Assembly (NCBI RefSeq): GCF_900100335.1 | Contig: NZ_FNFE01000001.1 | Span: forward strand, 186,001 to 250,000 | Length of the DNA stretch: 64,000 nucleotides | Direction: 5' to 3' | DNA from: Natronorubrum texcoconense | GTDB taxonomy: Archaea > Halobacteriota > Halobacteria > Halobacteriales > Natrialbaceae | Shown here: positions 17,354 to 26,037 of the stretch, piece by piece | Layout of the letters: every line of letters begins with the position of its first letter | How positions within the stretch are numbered: the first letter of the stretch is position 1 | Notes under the pieces: generated by a model | What the model saw: only the letters and a program-made list of their open reading frames with translations | The model's database searches: none | Told to the model about the DNA's origin: nothing | Translations under genes and position numbers: made by a program

Positions 17354-18133
17354 ATGAGCAAGGTTGTAGTCGACGGACTCACCAAGCGGTACGGAGATGT
17401 CCTCGCATTAGACGATGTCTCGTTCGAAGTACCGGCCGGTGAGTTCGTCATCATTCTCGGTGTGTCGGGGTCGGGGAAGTCGACGCTCTTGCGGTGTATG
17501 TCTGCGTTGACGCAACCGACAGAAGGCGAAGTGCGGATCGAAGGTGAGCCGATGATCGCCCCGCGTCCGGAGGTGGCGATGATTTTCCAACAACACAACA
17601 TTATCGGCGACATGTCGGCGTATTCGAATGCGCTGTCCGGTAGTATGAATCGCAGTTCGTTCCTCGAGAGTCTGTTGCAGCTCCAGCCCGACGAGGAAAA
17701 GTATCGGGCGCTCGACGCGCTCGATACCGTCGGTCTCTTGGACGAGGCCGAACAGAAGGCGCGCCGAATGAGCGGCGGCCAGCAACAGCGGGTCGGGATC
17801 GCCCGCGCGCTGGTTCAGGAACCCGAGGTGTTGCTCGCCGACGAACCCGTCGCGAGTCTCGACCCCGGAAGCGCACAGGAAGTGATGCGCTACCTCCAGT
17901 CGAGTGCGACCGAACGGGAGCTGTCGACGTTCATCAGCCTCCATCAGGTCAACATCGCTCGCAAGTTCGGCGAGCGGTTCATCGGCCTTCGCGACGGTGA
18001 GAAGGTGTTCGACGGCTACCGCGACGAGTTGACGATCGACGCCATCGACGAAATCTACGGCGACATCGACACCGAAGGCATGTTCGTCGGCGTCGACTCC
18101 TCCGACGAGAGCGGATCGGAGGTGGCACCGTGA
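17354..18133 (+). CDS. phnC: Phosphonate-type ABC importer, ATP-binding protein
   Basis: The 259-residue ATPase has Walker A GVSGSGKS (36-43), the signature [15 protein letters not shown] and Walker B VLLADEPVASLD. The motif MIFQQHNIIGDMSAYSNALSG is typical of PhnC. Start ATG 17354 follows phnD by 28 bp; the longer open frame upstream is a shadow of phnD. Its stop overlaps the GTG start of phnE. Confidence 0.92.
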   Translation: MSKVVVDGLTKRYGDVLALDDVSFEVPAGEFVIILGVSGSGKSTLLRCMSALTQPTEGEVRIEGEPMIAPRPEVAMIFQQHNIIGDMSAYSNALSGSMNRSSFLESLLQLQPDEEKYRALDALDTVGLLDEAEQKARRMSGGQQQRVGIARALVQEPEVLLADEPVASLDPGSAQEVMRYLQSSATERELSTFISLHQVNIARKFGERFIGLRDGEKVFDGYRDELTIDAIDEIYGDIDTEGMFVGVDSSDESGSEVAP

Positions 18134-19224
18134 GCCACCCCGACGCATCCGACGACAACGAGGCCGAGACACCCGACGAAAGCGACGTCGACGCGGTCGT
18201 TTCGACCGACGGCGGGACCTCACCGGGTGACGCCGCAGGCGGACTGCAAACCGACGAGCGACTGACCGAGAAGTTCGAGAGCATCCGACAGGCGAGGCGA
18301 CGCCGGGCGATCGGTGGCGGTGTGGTTTTGGCCTTCGTCGGGTTCATCTTCGTACAGGGGCTCAACGCGATCGAGATCTTCACCGAGTATCTGAACTGGG
18401 GCTTCTTCGGCGAATCTCTGCGAAACTTCTTCCCGATGCGGGAGTACTTCGGCACCATTCCGTTCGTCGACGTCGGGCGGTACTTCGCCTACATTCGCGA
18501 CGAGAACCTCCTGTTCAACCCCGAATTCGGCGGATTTATCGACGGGCTCGGTATCTTCGCGATCTTCGGTGAGGCCGGCATTACGCTCGCGATGGGCGTC
18601 GTTGGAACCATCCTCGGCCTGCCGTTCGCGCTGCTGTTCGGCGTCCTCGGCTCGGAGCGAGTGACACCGTTCCCGTTTAACTTCATCTTCCGCGGGACGA
18701 TGTCGTTTATCCGCTCGATTCCGGCGCTCGTCTGGACGCTGATCTTCATCCCGCTCGCCGGTCTCGGCCCCGTCGCCGCGACGCTGGCGATTATGGTCGA
18801 CACCATCGGAAACCTCGGTCGGCTGTTCGTCGACGAACTCGAGGAGATCTCGGACGGGCCGATCGAGGCGATGGAGACGACCGGCGCGAGCAGACCCCAG
18901 ACCATCGTCTTCGGGATGTTGAGCCAGGTCAAAACGTCCTTTATCGCCTGGACGCTGTACATCCTCGAGATCAACGTCCGGATCGCGGTCACCGTCGGCG
19001 TCTACGGCGCCGGCGGACTCGGACAGGTCGTCGAGGTCCAGCAGAACCTGCTCAACTGGGCGAACATGATGGCGACGCTGCTGTGTATCTTCCTGCTCAT
19101 CATCACCGTCGAACTGTTCAGCCAACGCCTGCGCGCCCGGCTTCGCTCCGACGAGGAGAAGATGGGCTGGCGGGAGCTGATCTTCGGCTTCCCCAACCGG
19201 ATGGCCGAATCGGCGATGAAGTAG
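18130..19224 (+). CDS. phnE: Phosphonate-type ABC importer, permease
   Basis: The 364-residue permease starts at GTG 18130, overlapping the phnC stop by 4 bp (GTGA). It has an acidic cytoplasmic N terminus of about 55 residues, longer than bacterial PhnE, then about six helices. The EAA-type loop EAMETTGASRPQTIVFGML is as in PhnE, and GAGGLGQVVEV near residue 295 is typical of the family. It forms the channel for the PhnC-PhnD system. Confidence 0.9.
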   Translation: MSHPDASDDNEAETPDESDVDAVVSTDGGTSPGDAAGGLQTDERLTEKFESIRQARRRRAIGGGVVLAFVGFIFVQGLNAIEIFTEYLNWGFFGESLRNFFPMREYFGTIPFVDVGRYFAYIRDENLLFNPEFGGFIDGLGIFAIFGEAGITLAMGVVGTILGLPFALLFGVLGSERVTPFPFNFIFRGTMSFIRSIPALVWTLIFIPLAGLGPVAATLAIMVDTIGNLGRLFVDELEEISDGPIEAMETTGASRPQTIVFGMLSQVKTSFIAWTLYILEINVRIAVTVGVYGAGGLGQVVEVQQNLLNWANMMATLLCIFLLIITVELFSQRLRARLRSDEEKMGWRELIFGFPNRMAESAMK

Positions 19225-19411
19225 CGACGGTCAGCCATCCACACCGTTTCGGGAACTCGTTTTCTTCGGCGTTGTTTTCCTTCGTGTGGTCCGATAGATT
19301 GCTGTTCTCTGTGCGTGAGCCGGGAGTTTGCTCTCACGTTGGATTCCTCGGGATTTCGCGAAGACTGCGCGGATGGAAACCCACTTGCCGCTCGACTCCC
19401 CATCTGCAGCT

Positions 19412-20062
19412 ATGAATGCGACCCAGCAATCTCTCGCGTCCGTCGTCATCGTCGACTACGGACTGGGGAACCTGCGCAGCGTCACCCGCGGTCTCGAGCG
19501 TGCGGGTGCCGACGTCGAGATCACCGACGATGTCGAGGCCTTCGCCGCGGCCGACGGTGTCGTTCTCCCCGGCGTCGGGGCGTTCCGCGAGGGCGTCGAG
19601 AACGCCGATCCGCTCCGAGAGGACCTCCTCGAGGTCGCCGAGTCCGGCACCCCGCTGTTCGGTATCTGTCTCGGCATGCAGATGCTGCTGACGACCAGCG
19701 AGGAGGGCGAGAACGACGGCGAGTCGGCCGTGCAAGGGCTGGACCTGATTCCGGGCACCAACGTCCGATTCGCGGAGGGCCAGAAAGTGCCCCACATGGG
19801 CTGGAACGAACTGAACGTCGAACGCGACCACCCCCTGGTCGAGGGCGTGGATGGAGAGTACGCCTACTTCGTCCACTCCTACTACGCCGCGCCTGATGAC
19901 GATGATGCGACGGTGGCGACGACCGACTACGAACTCGAGTTCCCCTCGATCGTCGCCAACGAGGACGGAAACGTCTTCGGCACCCAGTTCCACCCCGAAA
20001 AGAGCGGCGAGACGGGACTGCAGATTCTGCGGAACTTCGTCGAGATCTGCGCCCAAGAGTGA
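19412..20062 (+). CDS. hisH: Imidazole glycerol phosphate synthase, glutaminase subunit HisH
   Basis: The 216-residue protein has VVIVDYGLGNLRSV at the N terminus and the triad Cys86 (FGICLGMQML), His194 and Glu196 (QFHPEKS). HisH supplies ammonia to HisF for the fifth step of histidine synthesis and AICAR release. I placed the start at ATG 19412; the frame reaches 28 codons further upstream but homologues start near VVIVDYG. It stands alone here, without other his genes, as in many haloarchaea. It is the left neighbour of the replication origin. Confidence 0.94.
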   Translation: MNATQQSLASVVIVDYGLGNLRSVTRGLERAGADVEITDDVEAFAAADGVVLPGVGAFREGVENADPLREDLLEVAESGTPLFGICLGMQMLLTTSEEGENDGESAVQGLDLIPGTNVRFAEGQKVPHMGWNELNVERDHPLVEGVDGEYAYFVHSYYAAPDDDDATVATTDYELEFPSIVANEDGNVFGTQFHPEKSGETGLQILRNFVEICAQE

Positions 20063-20227
20063 TCTTCAGCGTTTGGGTTCGGCCCTCGGACGGTTCGGGC
20101 GTGAGAGACCTGTCTTCTCGAGGGTGATTGTCACGAGAGGGTGGTTCGTCGGTGGGTTAGGAAATCGTCTCATCGGTGCGTCAGTTCCCCGAGAGCGCGA
20201 TTCGTCGGGACGGATTTTGGCTGGAGA

Positions 20228-20251
20228 CACACCCCACGGTGCCGCTGTATG
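20228..20251 (-). repeat. Inverted origin recognition box
   Basis: Its reverse complement matches 20573-20596 (direct box 2) at 24 of 24 positions. It is the only box in the opposite orientation. Confidence 0.8.
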
Positions 20252-20540
20252 GCTGCGGGAGATCGTTTCTTCTTCGCGTATTCGCCAGGATCGGTAGAAC
20301 CAGTCGGAACAGTTCTCGAACGTATATCGCTCTCGGAACGTCACTACTAAATACTAGTCCTGTGTCACCGACCACTGAGAGTATTGCACGCGGAGCGACG
20401 CCGTCGGTCTTGAACGCGGGTTCGCCGTTCGAGTCGAACTGAACCGTTCTCTTCGCTGGTTTGTATCCGACCGTGACGGATGCTGTGCCGGGTTTTCCAC
20501 GATCCAACGAGGAATTCACCACCCCACATTCCTCCACACC

Positions 20541-21056
20541 GATACAGCGGCACTCCGGGGTGTGTGACCCGACATACAGCGGCACCGTGGGGTGTGAAAC
20601 TATCGGTTCGGCTGCTGTCGAACCCCGTTCGCGCTCATACAGCGGAATTACGGTTTCGCCTCGAGCGGTCCCGACTTTCCTCGTCTATCCCTCGTGGGGG
20701 CTGGCCAGGAGTCGGCTGACGTTGAAACTCAGCAGTACTCCGGAATCGAACCACCACGATACAGCGGCACTCCGCGGTGGTCCCTCCCACAATTTCGCCG
20801 CACCACGACTGCTATCGCCACGATACAGCGGCACTCCGCGGTTGTCGTCGACCCGATACAGCGGAACCGCGGAGTCCGATACGGTTACTGGCAATCGGCT
20901 GCTATACAGCGGAATTGCGGGGTTCGAACGCATTGATACAGCGGAAACGAGGGGTTCAACAGAGCTGATACAGCGGCATCGAGGGGTGTTCGTTACCGTT
21001 CTGAGCAGGGTGAGAGCACCAATAGCATGCTATACAGCGGCAACTAGGTTCCGAAC
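20541..21056 (+). repeat. Array of ten direct origin boxes plus one degenerate copy, phased at about 32 bp
   Basis: TACAGCGG occurs at 20543, 20575, 20638, 20760, 20824, 20857, 20905, 20937, 20969 and 21033. A degenerate copy (CTCAGCAGTACTCCGG) starts at 20728, exactly 32 bp before the fourth clear box. The steps are 32, 63, 90, 32, 64, 33, 48, 32, 32 and 64 bp, mostly multiples of 32, about three helical turns. The sequence after the head falls into two forms, CACTCCGCGGTG-like and AAACGAGGGGTT-like. Confidence 0.85.
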
Positions 21057-21066
21057 AGTTAAGTCG
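21056..21066 (+). promoter_or_regulatory. Probable orc1 promoter element next to the last origin box
   Basis: AACAGTTAAGT lies 28-38 nt upstream of ATG 21094 and directly beside the box at 21033, so Orc1 binding would compete with transcription factors here. Confidence 0.35.
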
Positions 21067-21093
21067 CGACTGTGTGATGTACGTGATAGCTGA

Positions 21094-22293
21094 ATGTCGG
21101 ATTCGATGGACTACTTCGGAAGCGAGAACGAGATCTTTCAGAACAAGGAACTGCTGCAGGTCTCGCACCTTCCCGACGGCGATCGCATTATCGGCCGCGA
21201 GGACGAACTAACGAACCTCGCGAACGCGATCAAACCGGCGACGCGGGGTAACACGCCCAACAACGTCCTCGTCTACGGCAAGACGGGCACCGGAAAATCG
21301 CTGTGCTCGAAGTTCATCACGAACCAGGCCGTCGAACGCGCGAAACGGGACGACGTGACGATCGGCGTCGCCTACGTCGACTGCCTGCAGGAGTCGACGG
21401 AGACCCAGGCCGTCCAGTCCGCCGGGCACCAACTCAACGAGCAGGACGTGACGGGCATCTCGATTCCCCACTCGGGGCTGAGCACGGCCGAGTACTACCG
21501 CCGACTGTGGGAAATCGTCGACAGCCGGTACGACGTCGCGCTCATCATCTTGGACGAGGTCGACAAGATCGAAGACGACGATATCCTGATGCAGCTCTCG
21601 AGAGCGGTCGAGTCCGGCAAACTCACCGAGAGCACGGTCGGCGTCATCGGCATCTCGAACAAGGTCCGGTACAAGGATTCCCTCGACGAGCGCATCAAAT
21701 CCAGTCTCTGCGAGCGCGAGTACGTCTTCTCGCCGTACGACGCGACCCAGATTCGAGAGATTCTGCGCTCGCGCGCCGACGCGTTCCACGAGGGCGTCCT
21801 CGAGGACGGCGTCGTCCCCCGGGTCGCCGCACTCGCGGCCCGCGAACACGGTGACGCGCGCAAGGCGATCGACATCCTCCGGTTTGCGGGGGAGATCGCC
21901 GAGGAGAACGACTTAGAGCGCGTCACGGAGTCCTGCGTCGATCAGGCTCACGAACGCGAAGAGACGAGCCGACTCGCCGAACTCATCTCCAAGAGTCCGA
22001 GCCACGCGAAACTCGTTCTCGAGGCCATGGCGTTGCGCACCCAGCAGACGGGCAACGACGACGCGCCGGTGACGACCAACGAGGTGTACGACCTCTACAA
22101 ACGGCTCTGTGAGCGAGACCAGTCCGAGCACCTGAAACTCCGCCGCGTCAGGGATATCCTCTCGGAACTCGAGTTCCTTTCGATTATTGACCAGGAGCGC
22201 AAGTGGGCCGGGAAGGGGAAGGGAAACTACATGGAGAACCGGCTGATCGACGATCCGGAGGTCATCATCGCCGCGTGTAACGAATCGGACTAG
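21094..22293 (+). CDS. orc1: Orc1/Cdc6 replication initiator
   Basis: The 399-residue AAA+ protein has Walker A GKTGTGKS (62-69), Walker B ALIILDEVDK (149-158), sensor I GVIGISNKV and the C-terminal winged helix (about 295-399) with YKRLCERDQSEHLKLRRVRDIL. It binds origin boxes and loads the MCM helicase. Lying directly beside a repeat array, it is probably the cognate initiator of this origin. Haloarchaea often carry many orc1 paralogues; which one this is cannot be told from the window. Confidence 0.95.
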   Translation: MSDSMDYFGSENEIFQNKELLQVSHLPDGDRIIGREDELTNLANAIKPATRGNTPNNVLVYGKTGTGKSLCSKFITNQAVERAKRDDVTIGVAYVDCLQESTETQAVQSAGHQLNEQDVTGISIPHSGLSTAEYYRRLWEIVDSRYDVALIILDEVDKIEDDDILMQLSRAVESGKLTESTVGVIGISNKVRYKDSLDERIKSSLCEREYVFSPYDATQIREILRSRADAFHEGVLEDGVVPRVAALAAREHGDARKAIDILRFAGEIAEENDLERVTESCVDQAHEREETSRLAELISKSPSHAKLVLEAMALRTQQTGNDDAPVTTNEVYDLYKRLCERDQSEHLKLRRVRDILSELEFLSIIDQERKWAGKGKGNYMENRLIDDPEVIIAACNESD

Positions 22294-22616
22294 CGATCCT
22301 CGTTCAGCCGTTCTCGATTCTGGTTTCGGTAGGAGGTACCCTCGTACAGTACGTACGCATAGTGAACAGGGCTGTTTCGATGCGGATTTGGCCAGAACGA
22401 GTGTTGCTGCCGCTGGCGGCGGTGAGTGCCACGTCCTCCCCAACCGATTCGCTCGCGCCAGAGGCGCTCGCTCATCCCTCGCACGGCTACGAACCGCGGC
22501 TCACTGTCCGTTTGCCGCGGCTCAGCGCGCGCCACCGCACGTGGTTCAGTCGGGCGGTAACGCCTCAGCCTGTACAGGACGTGTCCCCTACGAGAGAATA
22601 GCCGCCAGTGTGGATC
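22294..22616. other. Gene-free stretch with a probable dispersed haloarchaeal repeat
   Basis: No convincing frame. From about 22395 to 22560 the sequence has short internal repeats (CCGCGGCTCA at 22494 and again at 22515, 21 bp apart) and the string CCAACCGATTCGCTCGCGCC. I recall similar strings, read on the other strand as a GAGCGAATCGG...GGGGAGG element, from intergenic regions of several haloarchaea, so a dispersed repeat or MITE-like element is possible. Confidence 0.35.
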
Positions 22617-22973
22617 TCAGAGCAGTTCTCTGACTTCGGAGTACCACATGTCGTGATAGTCAACGTGGCCAACGCGACGGGCGATGGCGACGGCGAGGGC
22701 GTGCCAGCACTGCTCGGTCGGATCGTCGGCGTCGAGGTTGTACTCACTGTCCTTGCAGGTACAGCCGCCGTCCTCGACGATGTACTCGTCGTCGTAGCCG
22801 ACGACGATCGTGAAATCGCGGTAGGCCTTCACCCGGTTCTCCCCGACGGCTTCGATGGCGCGGACCCCACGGTCGCCGTGAATCTGGGAGATCTGCTCGA
22901 CGATCTCGGGCGTGAGTTCGCCCGTCTCCTCGAGGTCTGCCTGCCATCGCTCGACTGGGTTGGCCTCCGGCAC
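22617..22973 (-). CDS. SWIM zinc-finger protein
   Basis: The 118-residue protein has the SWIM signature CxCx15CxH: C71, C73, C89 and H91 (CTCKDSEY...QCWH). SWIM domains bind DNA or proteins and occur with recombination and replication factors. The N terminus is a helical region beginning MPEANPVERWQADLEE. It converges on orc1, with its stop 323 bp from that of orc1. Location beside the origin initiator makes a role in replication or repair plausible but this is inference only. Confidence 0.85.
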   Translation of the reverse strand: MPEANPVERWQADLEETGELTPEIVEQISQIHGDRGVRAIEAVGENRVKAYRDFTIVVGYDDEYIVEDGGCTCKDSEYNLDADDPTEQCWHALAVAIARRVGHVDYHDMWYSEVRELL

Positions 22974-23096
22974 GACCGGAACTGTGTCCCCAACTGTAAA
23001 ATCGGTTTGGTTGTCCGGCCGGGTTCCCTCGGAAGGTCGGCGCCTCGAGTGACAGTACTCGCGACCGTTCGACGAACGGTCGCGTCGATCGACGAC

Positions 23097-23948
23097 TCAG
23101 GACGACGAACTCGAGTCGACCGACGATTCGGCAGCCGACTCCGTCGTCGCGAGATCGGCGTCGACGGTGGTCTCGATACCAGCAGTAACTCCGGCCTCGG
23201 TGGCTCCCTCGAGTCGAACGTTGCGCTGTTCGCGAACGTACTCGAGGAAGTTGTCGAAGAGCCGTTTGGCTTCGCAGGCGGCCTCGTAGGTTTCGGCGTC
23301 GATCCCTTCAAGGACGGCTTCGATCCGTTCGGTCTCGAGCTCACCCTCCTTCCCCTCCGTGACCCGTTTCGCCGTCGTCGTGTCGTACTCGGGGTGAAAC
23401 TGAACGCCGAAGACGCGGTCCCGCTGGAAGCCGTGGATGCCGTACTCGTTTCTGGCGAACACCGTCGCCCCTGGCGGAGCCTCGGCCACCCGATCGGAGT
23501 GCGTCGTAAAGACGGTAAAGCGCTCGTCGACGGCGGTCAACAGCCGATTCGATCCGTCCTGTTCGACGGTTCGGTAGCCGATCTCGTACTCGCCCATCCC
23601 CTCGACGCGGCCGCCGAGGACGTCTGCGAGCAGCTGATGGCCGTAACAGACGCCCAGAAACGGGAGTCCCGCGTCGACGGCCTCGCCGACCCACTCCTTG
23701 AGCGCGCCGATCCAGGGCTCGTCCCAGTAGACGGAGGCGCTCGAGCCGGTGACGACGCAGGCGTCGAACGCGAACGTTTCGGGGAGGTCGCCCGACGGGC
23801 AGTGAAATTCGACGAGACCGGCGTCGAGTTCGCGTTCGAAGTTTTGCTGGGTCGTCCCGCGTTTGTGTGCGGCGTTCAGCAGGGCGATTCGCAATCGCCC
23901 GGTTCGTTCGTTCGAATCGGTTGGGTCGTCGGACGACGGATCGGTCAC
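23097..23948 (-). CDS. Class I glutamine amidotransferase-like protein
   Basis: The 283-residue protein has a GATase-1 domain with nucleophile Cys101 (FLGVCYGHQLL) and the His185/Glu187 pair (VQFHPEYD), so the catalytic triad is complete. It resembles stand-alone GMP-synthase-type amidotransferases of unknown acceptor. About 45 residues at the C terminus are Ser/Glu rich and look disordered. The start is GTG 23948. No partner synthetase lies nearby. Confidence 0.87.
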   Translation of the reverse strand: MTDPSSDDPTDSNERTGRLRIALLNAAHKRGTTQQNFERELDAGLVEFHCPSGDLPETFAFDACVVTGSSASVYWDEPWIGALKEWVGEAVDAGLPFLGVCYGHQLLADVLGGRVEGMGEYEIGYRTVEQDGSNRLLTAVDERFTVFTTHSDRVAEAPPGATVFARNEYGIHGFQRDRVFGVQFHPEYDTTTAKRVTEGKEGELETERIEAVLEGIDAETYEAACEAKRLFDNFLEYVREQRNVRLEGATEAGVTAGIETTVDADLATTESAAESSVDSSSSS

Positions 23949-24288
23949 GAGCGACTCCGCTCCGTGGAACCGGGCGTGTTCGAGGAACCGAGCGTTCGGA
24001 GGCCGGTCCGTGTCAAGAAGTCACAGGGCATCGATATACGAACGGAAGGGCCGCCGGGTACAAAGGGTTTTCTAACGGGTGGCACAATTAGGGGATGATT
24101 TCGACCACTTTCTAAACATCGTTTCGGCATTCGCTGGACGGATGATTTCTCCTACTCGGTCGGGCGAATACCGTCGAACTGCTGGTCTGTTGCCGTAAGC
24201 GACGACTACTCCATTCGAAATACAGTTCGGAGCGGGTGGTGATAGTGGAAAAACGGTTCGCAATCGAGAGCGTCGGCCTCTCGGAGCG
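23949..24288. other. Gene-free stretch
   Basis: 340 bp between the amidotransferase and lipoprotein genes, with moderately A+T-rich segments (for example GGGTTTTCTAACGG at 24067-24080). No credible frame, RNA or repeat was seen; it should hold the amidotransferase promoter. Confidence 0.4.
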
Positions 24289-24726
24289 TTATTCGTCTTC
24301 GCTGTCTTCGTCGTCGTCCGCCGTATCGGGCGTCGCACCGTCGAGAACGACCGTGATCGTCTCGTCGTCCTCGTCCAGCGTGACCGTCTCTTCGACGGTT
24401 TCGAACTCGTCGTCGATGCTCTCGAGGGAGATCGTGTACTCGCCTTCGTACATGAGGGTTGCCATGAGCTGACCGTCCTGAATGTCGTCGCGGTAGTTCG
24501 AGGTGTAGTCTTCCTCCTCGCTTTCGATCGTTACCTCGACGCCGGAGGAGACGGGATCGCCGTCCTCGTTTTCCAACTCGAGCGTGAGAGCACCGGGATC
24601 TTCCGGTTCGAACAGTTCCGAATCGTCGTCCGCTGAATCGTCGTCGGAGCAGCCTGCAAGACCGATCGTCACTGCACCTGTGAGAGCGACACCAAATCGA
24701 CGGCGGCTAAGCGATTGTCGGACCAT
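24289..24726 (-). CDS. Small acidic Tat lipoprotein
   Basis: The 145-residue product has a Tat signal (RRR at 8-10) and lipobox ending in Cys26 (GLAGCSDDD), then an Asp/Glu-rich linker and a compact beta-rich domain (about 45-130) that resembles the carboxypeptidase regulatory/Ig-like folds of secreted haloarchaeal lipoproteins. The ATG is directly preceded by a strong ribosome-binding site, GGAGGTGAT, and a TATA-like ACATTTATC. Function unknown. Confidence 0.8.
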   Translation of the reverse strand: MVRQSLSRRRFGVALTGAVTIGLAGCSDDDSADDDSELFEPEDPGALTLELENEDGDPVSSGVEVTIESEEEDYTSNYRDDIQDGQLMATLMYEGEYTISLESIDDEFETVEETVTLDEDDETITVVLDGATPDTADDDEDSEDE

Positions 24727-24757
24727 ATCACCTCCGAGCCATCAGGCACTGATAAAT

Positions 24758-24774
24758 GTTCAGATATCCTGAAC
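24758..24774. promoter_or_regulatory. Palindrome upstream of the lipoprotein gene
   Basis: GTTCAG-ATATC-CTGAAC has 6-bp arms and lies just upstream of the TATA-like element of the minus-strand lipoprotein gene, at the place where a B-recognition element or operator would sit. Confidence 0.35.
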
Positions 24775-24915
24775 TATCGAGTATTGGTATCACGAATCGG
24801 GCGAGGAGTTACCACACGGAAGGAGGTCCGCAGGCCGCTCGCTCGAGCGATCGGTTTCGGTCCACGGTCGCGCGGAGACCACACCGTTTTTCGCAGTCGG
24901 CCGCCGACAGCCGGT

Positions 24916-26037
24916 ATGCGCGTCACCGAGGGCGGGGTCGAACTCGAGGTCCCCGGCGAGCAGACGGCAGGCGTCGAGGAGTCGGTGTTCTACAACCCGC
25001 GACAGGAGCTGAACCGGGATCTGACGATCGCGACGCTGCGGGCCTTCCGCGAGCGCGAGAACCGCGCCGAGTCGTATCTCGACGCGATGACCGCGAGCGG
25101 CATCCGCGGCGTTCGAGCGGCCGACGACGGCTGGCGAGTCACGTGCTGTGATATCGAGGAAGACGCCGTCGACCTCGCGCGAGCGAACCTCGAGCGAAAC
25201 GGGCTCGAAAACGGCTCCCGGGTCGAACACCGCAACGTCAACGCTCTCGTGCACGAGGCGAAGTTCGACGTGATCGATCTCGACCCCTACGGGACCCCGA
25301 TGCCCTTCGCCGACGCCGCGTTCGCGCGCTGTCGCGACCTGGTTTGCGTGACGGCGACCGACACCGCGCCGCTGTGTGGCGCACACTTCAACAGCGGCGT
25401 CCGCTCGTACTCCGCCGTTCCCAGAAACACCGACTACCACACCGAGATGGGCGTGCGGATCCTCCTCTCCGCGCTCGCCCGCAGCGCCGCCCGCTTCGAC
25501 GTCGGCGTCCAACCGATCTTCACCCACGCGACGAGCCACTACGTCCGCACCTACCTCGAACTCGATCGCAAGGCGACGGCGGCCGACGCCGCCCTCGACG
25601 AACTCGGCCACCTCTCTCACTGCGAGGACTGTCTCCACCGCGAGGCCGAGTACGGCATGACCGCGGATCCCCTCGAGTCCTGTCCCAACTGTGGGAGCGA
25701 GCGGATCCTCGTCGCCGGCCCGATCTGGCTCGGCCCGTACCGCGACCGCGAGTTCACCGCCGAAATCCGCGAGCAGATCCCCGATACGTTCGGAACCGCC
25801 GAAAAGGCCCGCGAACTCTGCGAGACGCTCGAGGCGGAACTCGACGTACCGACCTACTACGACCAGCACAAGCTGTGTAAGAGCTGGGGACTGCCGGCCA
25901 ACGCGATGGACGATTTCTTAGCCGACCTCCGGGACGCTGGATACGACGCCTCGTTCACCCACTACGGCGGCACGACGTTCAAGTCGGACGCGAGTGTCGC
26001 CGAGATTTTCGAGGCGACCGAAGCCAACCTCGAGTAG
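24916..26037 (+). CDS. trm1: tRNA (guanine(26)-N(2))-dimethyltransferase
   Basis: The 373-residue enzyme begins [13 protein letters not shown] and has [20 protein letters not shown], the SAM motif [12 protein letters not shown] and catalytic DLDPYGTP, all diagnostic of Trm1. The C-terminal zinc-binding region has CEDCLHRE...CPNCGSE. It dimethylates G26 of tRNAs. The frame is open far upstream, but the family start is ATG 24916. Confidence 0.95.
   Translation: MRVTEGGVELEVPGEQTAGVEESVFYNPRQELNRDLTIATLRAFRERENRAESYLDAMTASGIRGVRAADDGWRVTCCDIEEDAVDLARANLERNGLENGSRVEHRNVNALVHEAKFDVIDLDPYGTPMPFADAAFARCRDLVCVTATDTAPLCGAHFNSGVRSYSAVPRNTDYHTEMGVRILLSALARSAARFDVGVQPIFTHATSHYVRTYLELDRKATAADAALDELGHLSHCEDCLHREAEYGMTADPLESCPNCGSERILVAGPIWLGPYRDREFTAEIREQIPDTFGTAEKARELCETLEAELDVPTYYDQHKLCKSWGLPANAMDDFLADLRDAGYDASFTHYGGTTFKSDASVAEIFEATEANLE

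Larger units (their letters stand above)
20228..21056. other. Replication origin (oriC) with origin recognition boxes, next to orc1/cdc6
   Basis: The 1,030-bp gene-free region between hisH and orc1 carries one inverted and ten clear direct copies of a box headed TACAGCGG, some continuing as AAACGAGGGGTT. The half AAACGAGGGG resembles the G-rich half of the archaeal origin recognition box (ORB). Orc1/Cdc6 genes next to ORB clusters are the standard layout of archaeal origins. The roughly 290 bp between the inverted box (20228) and the first direct box (20541) is the likely unwinding core, though it is only slightly enriched in A+T. The last box sits a few bases from the orc1 TATA-like site. 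Confidence 0.85.

Noticed and set aside
20541-21056. CRISPR array
   Set aside because: The repeats are irregular, share only about 10-14 bp fully, spacing varies from 32 to 90 bp, and no cas gene is near. Location at orc1 fits an origin.
22608-24098. 496-codon plus-strand frame
   Set aside because: Antisense to the SWIM and glutamine-amidotransferase genes, both clearly real.
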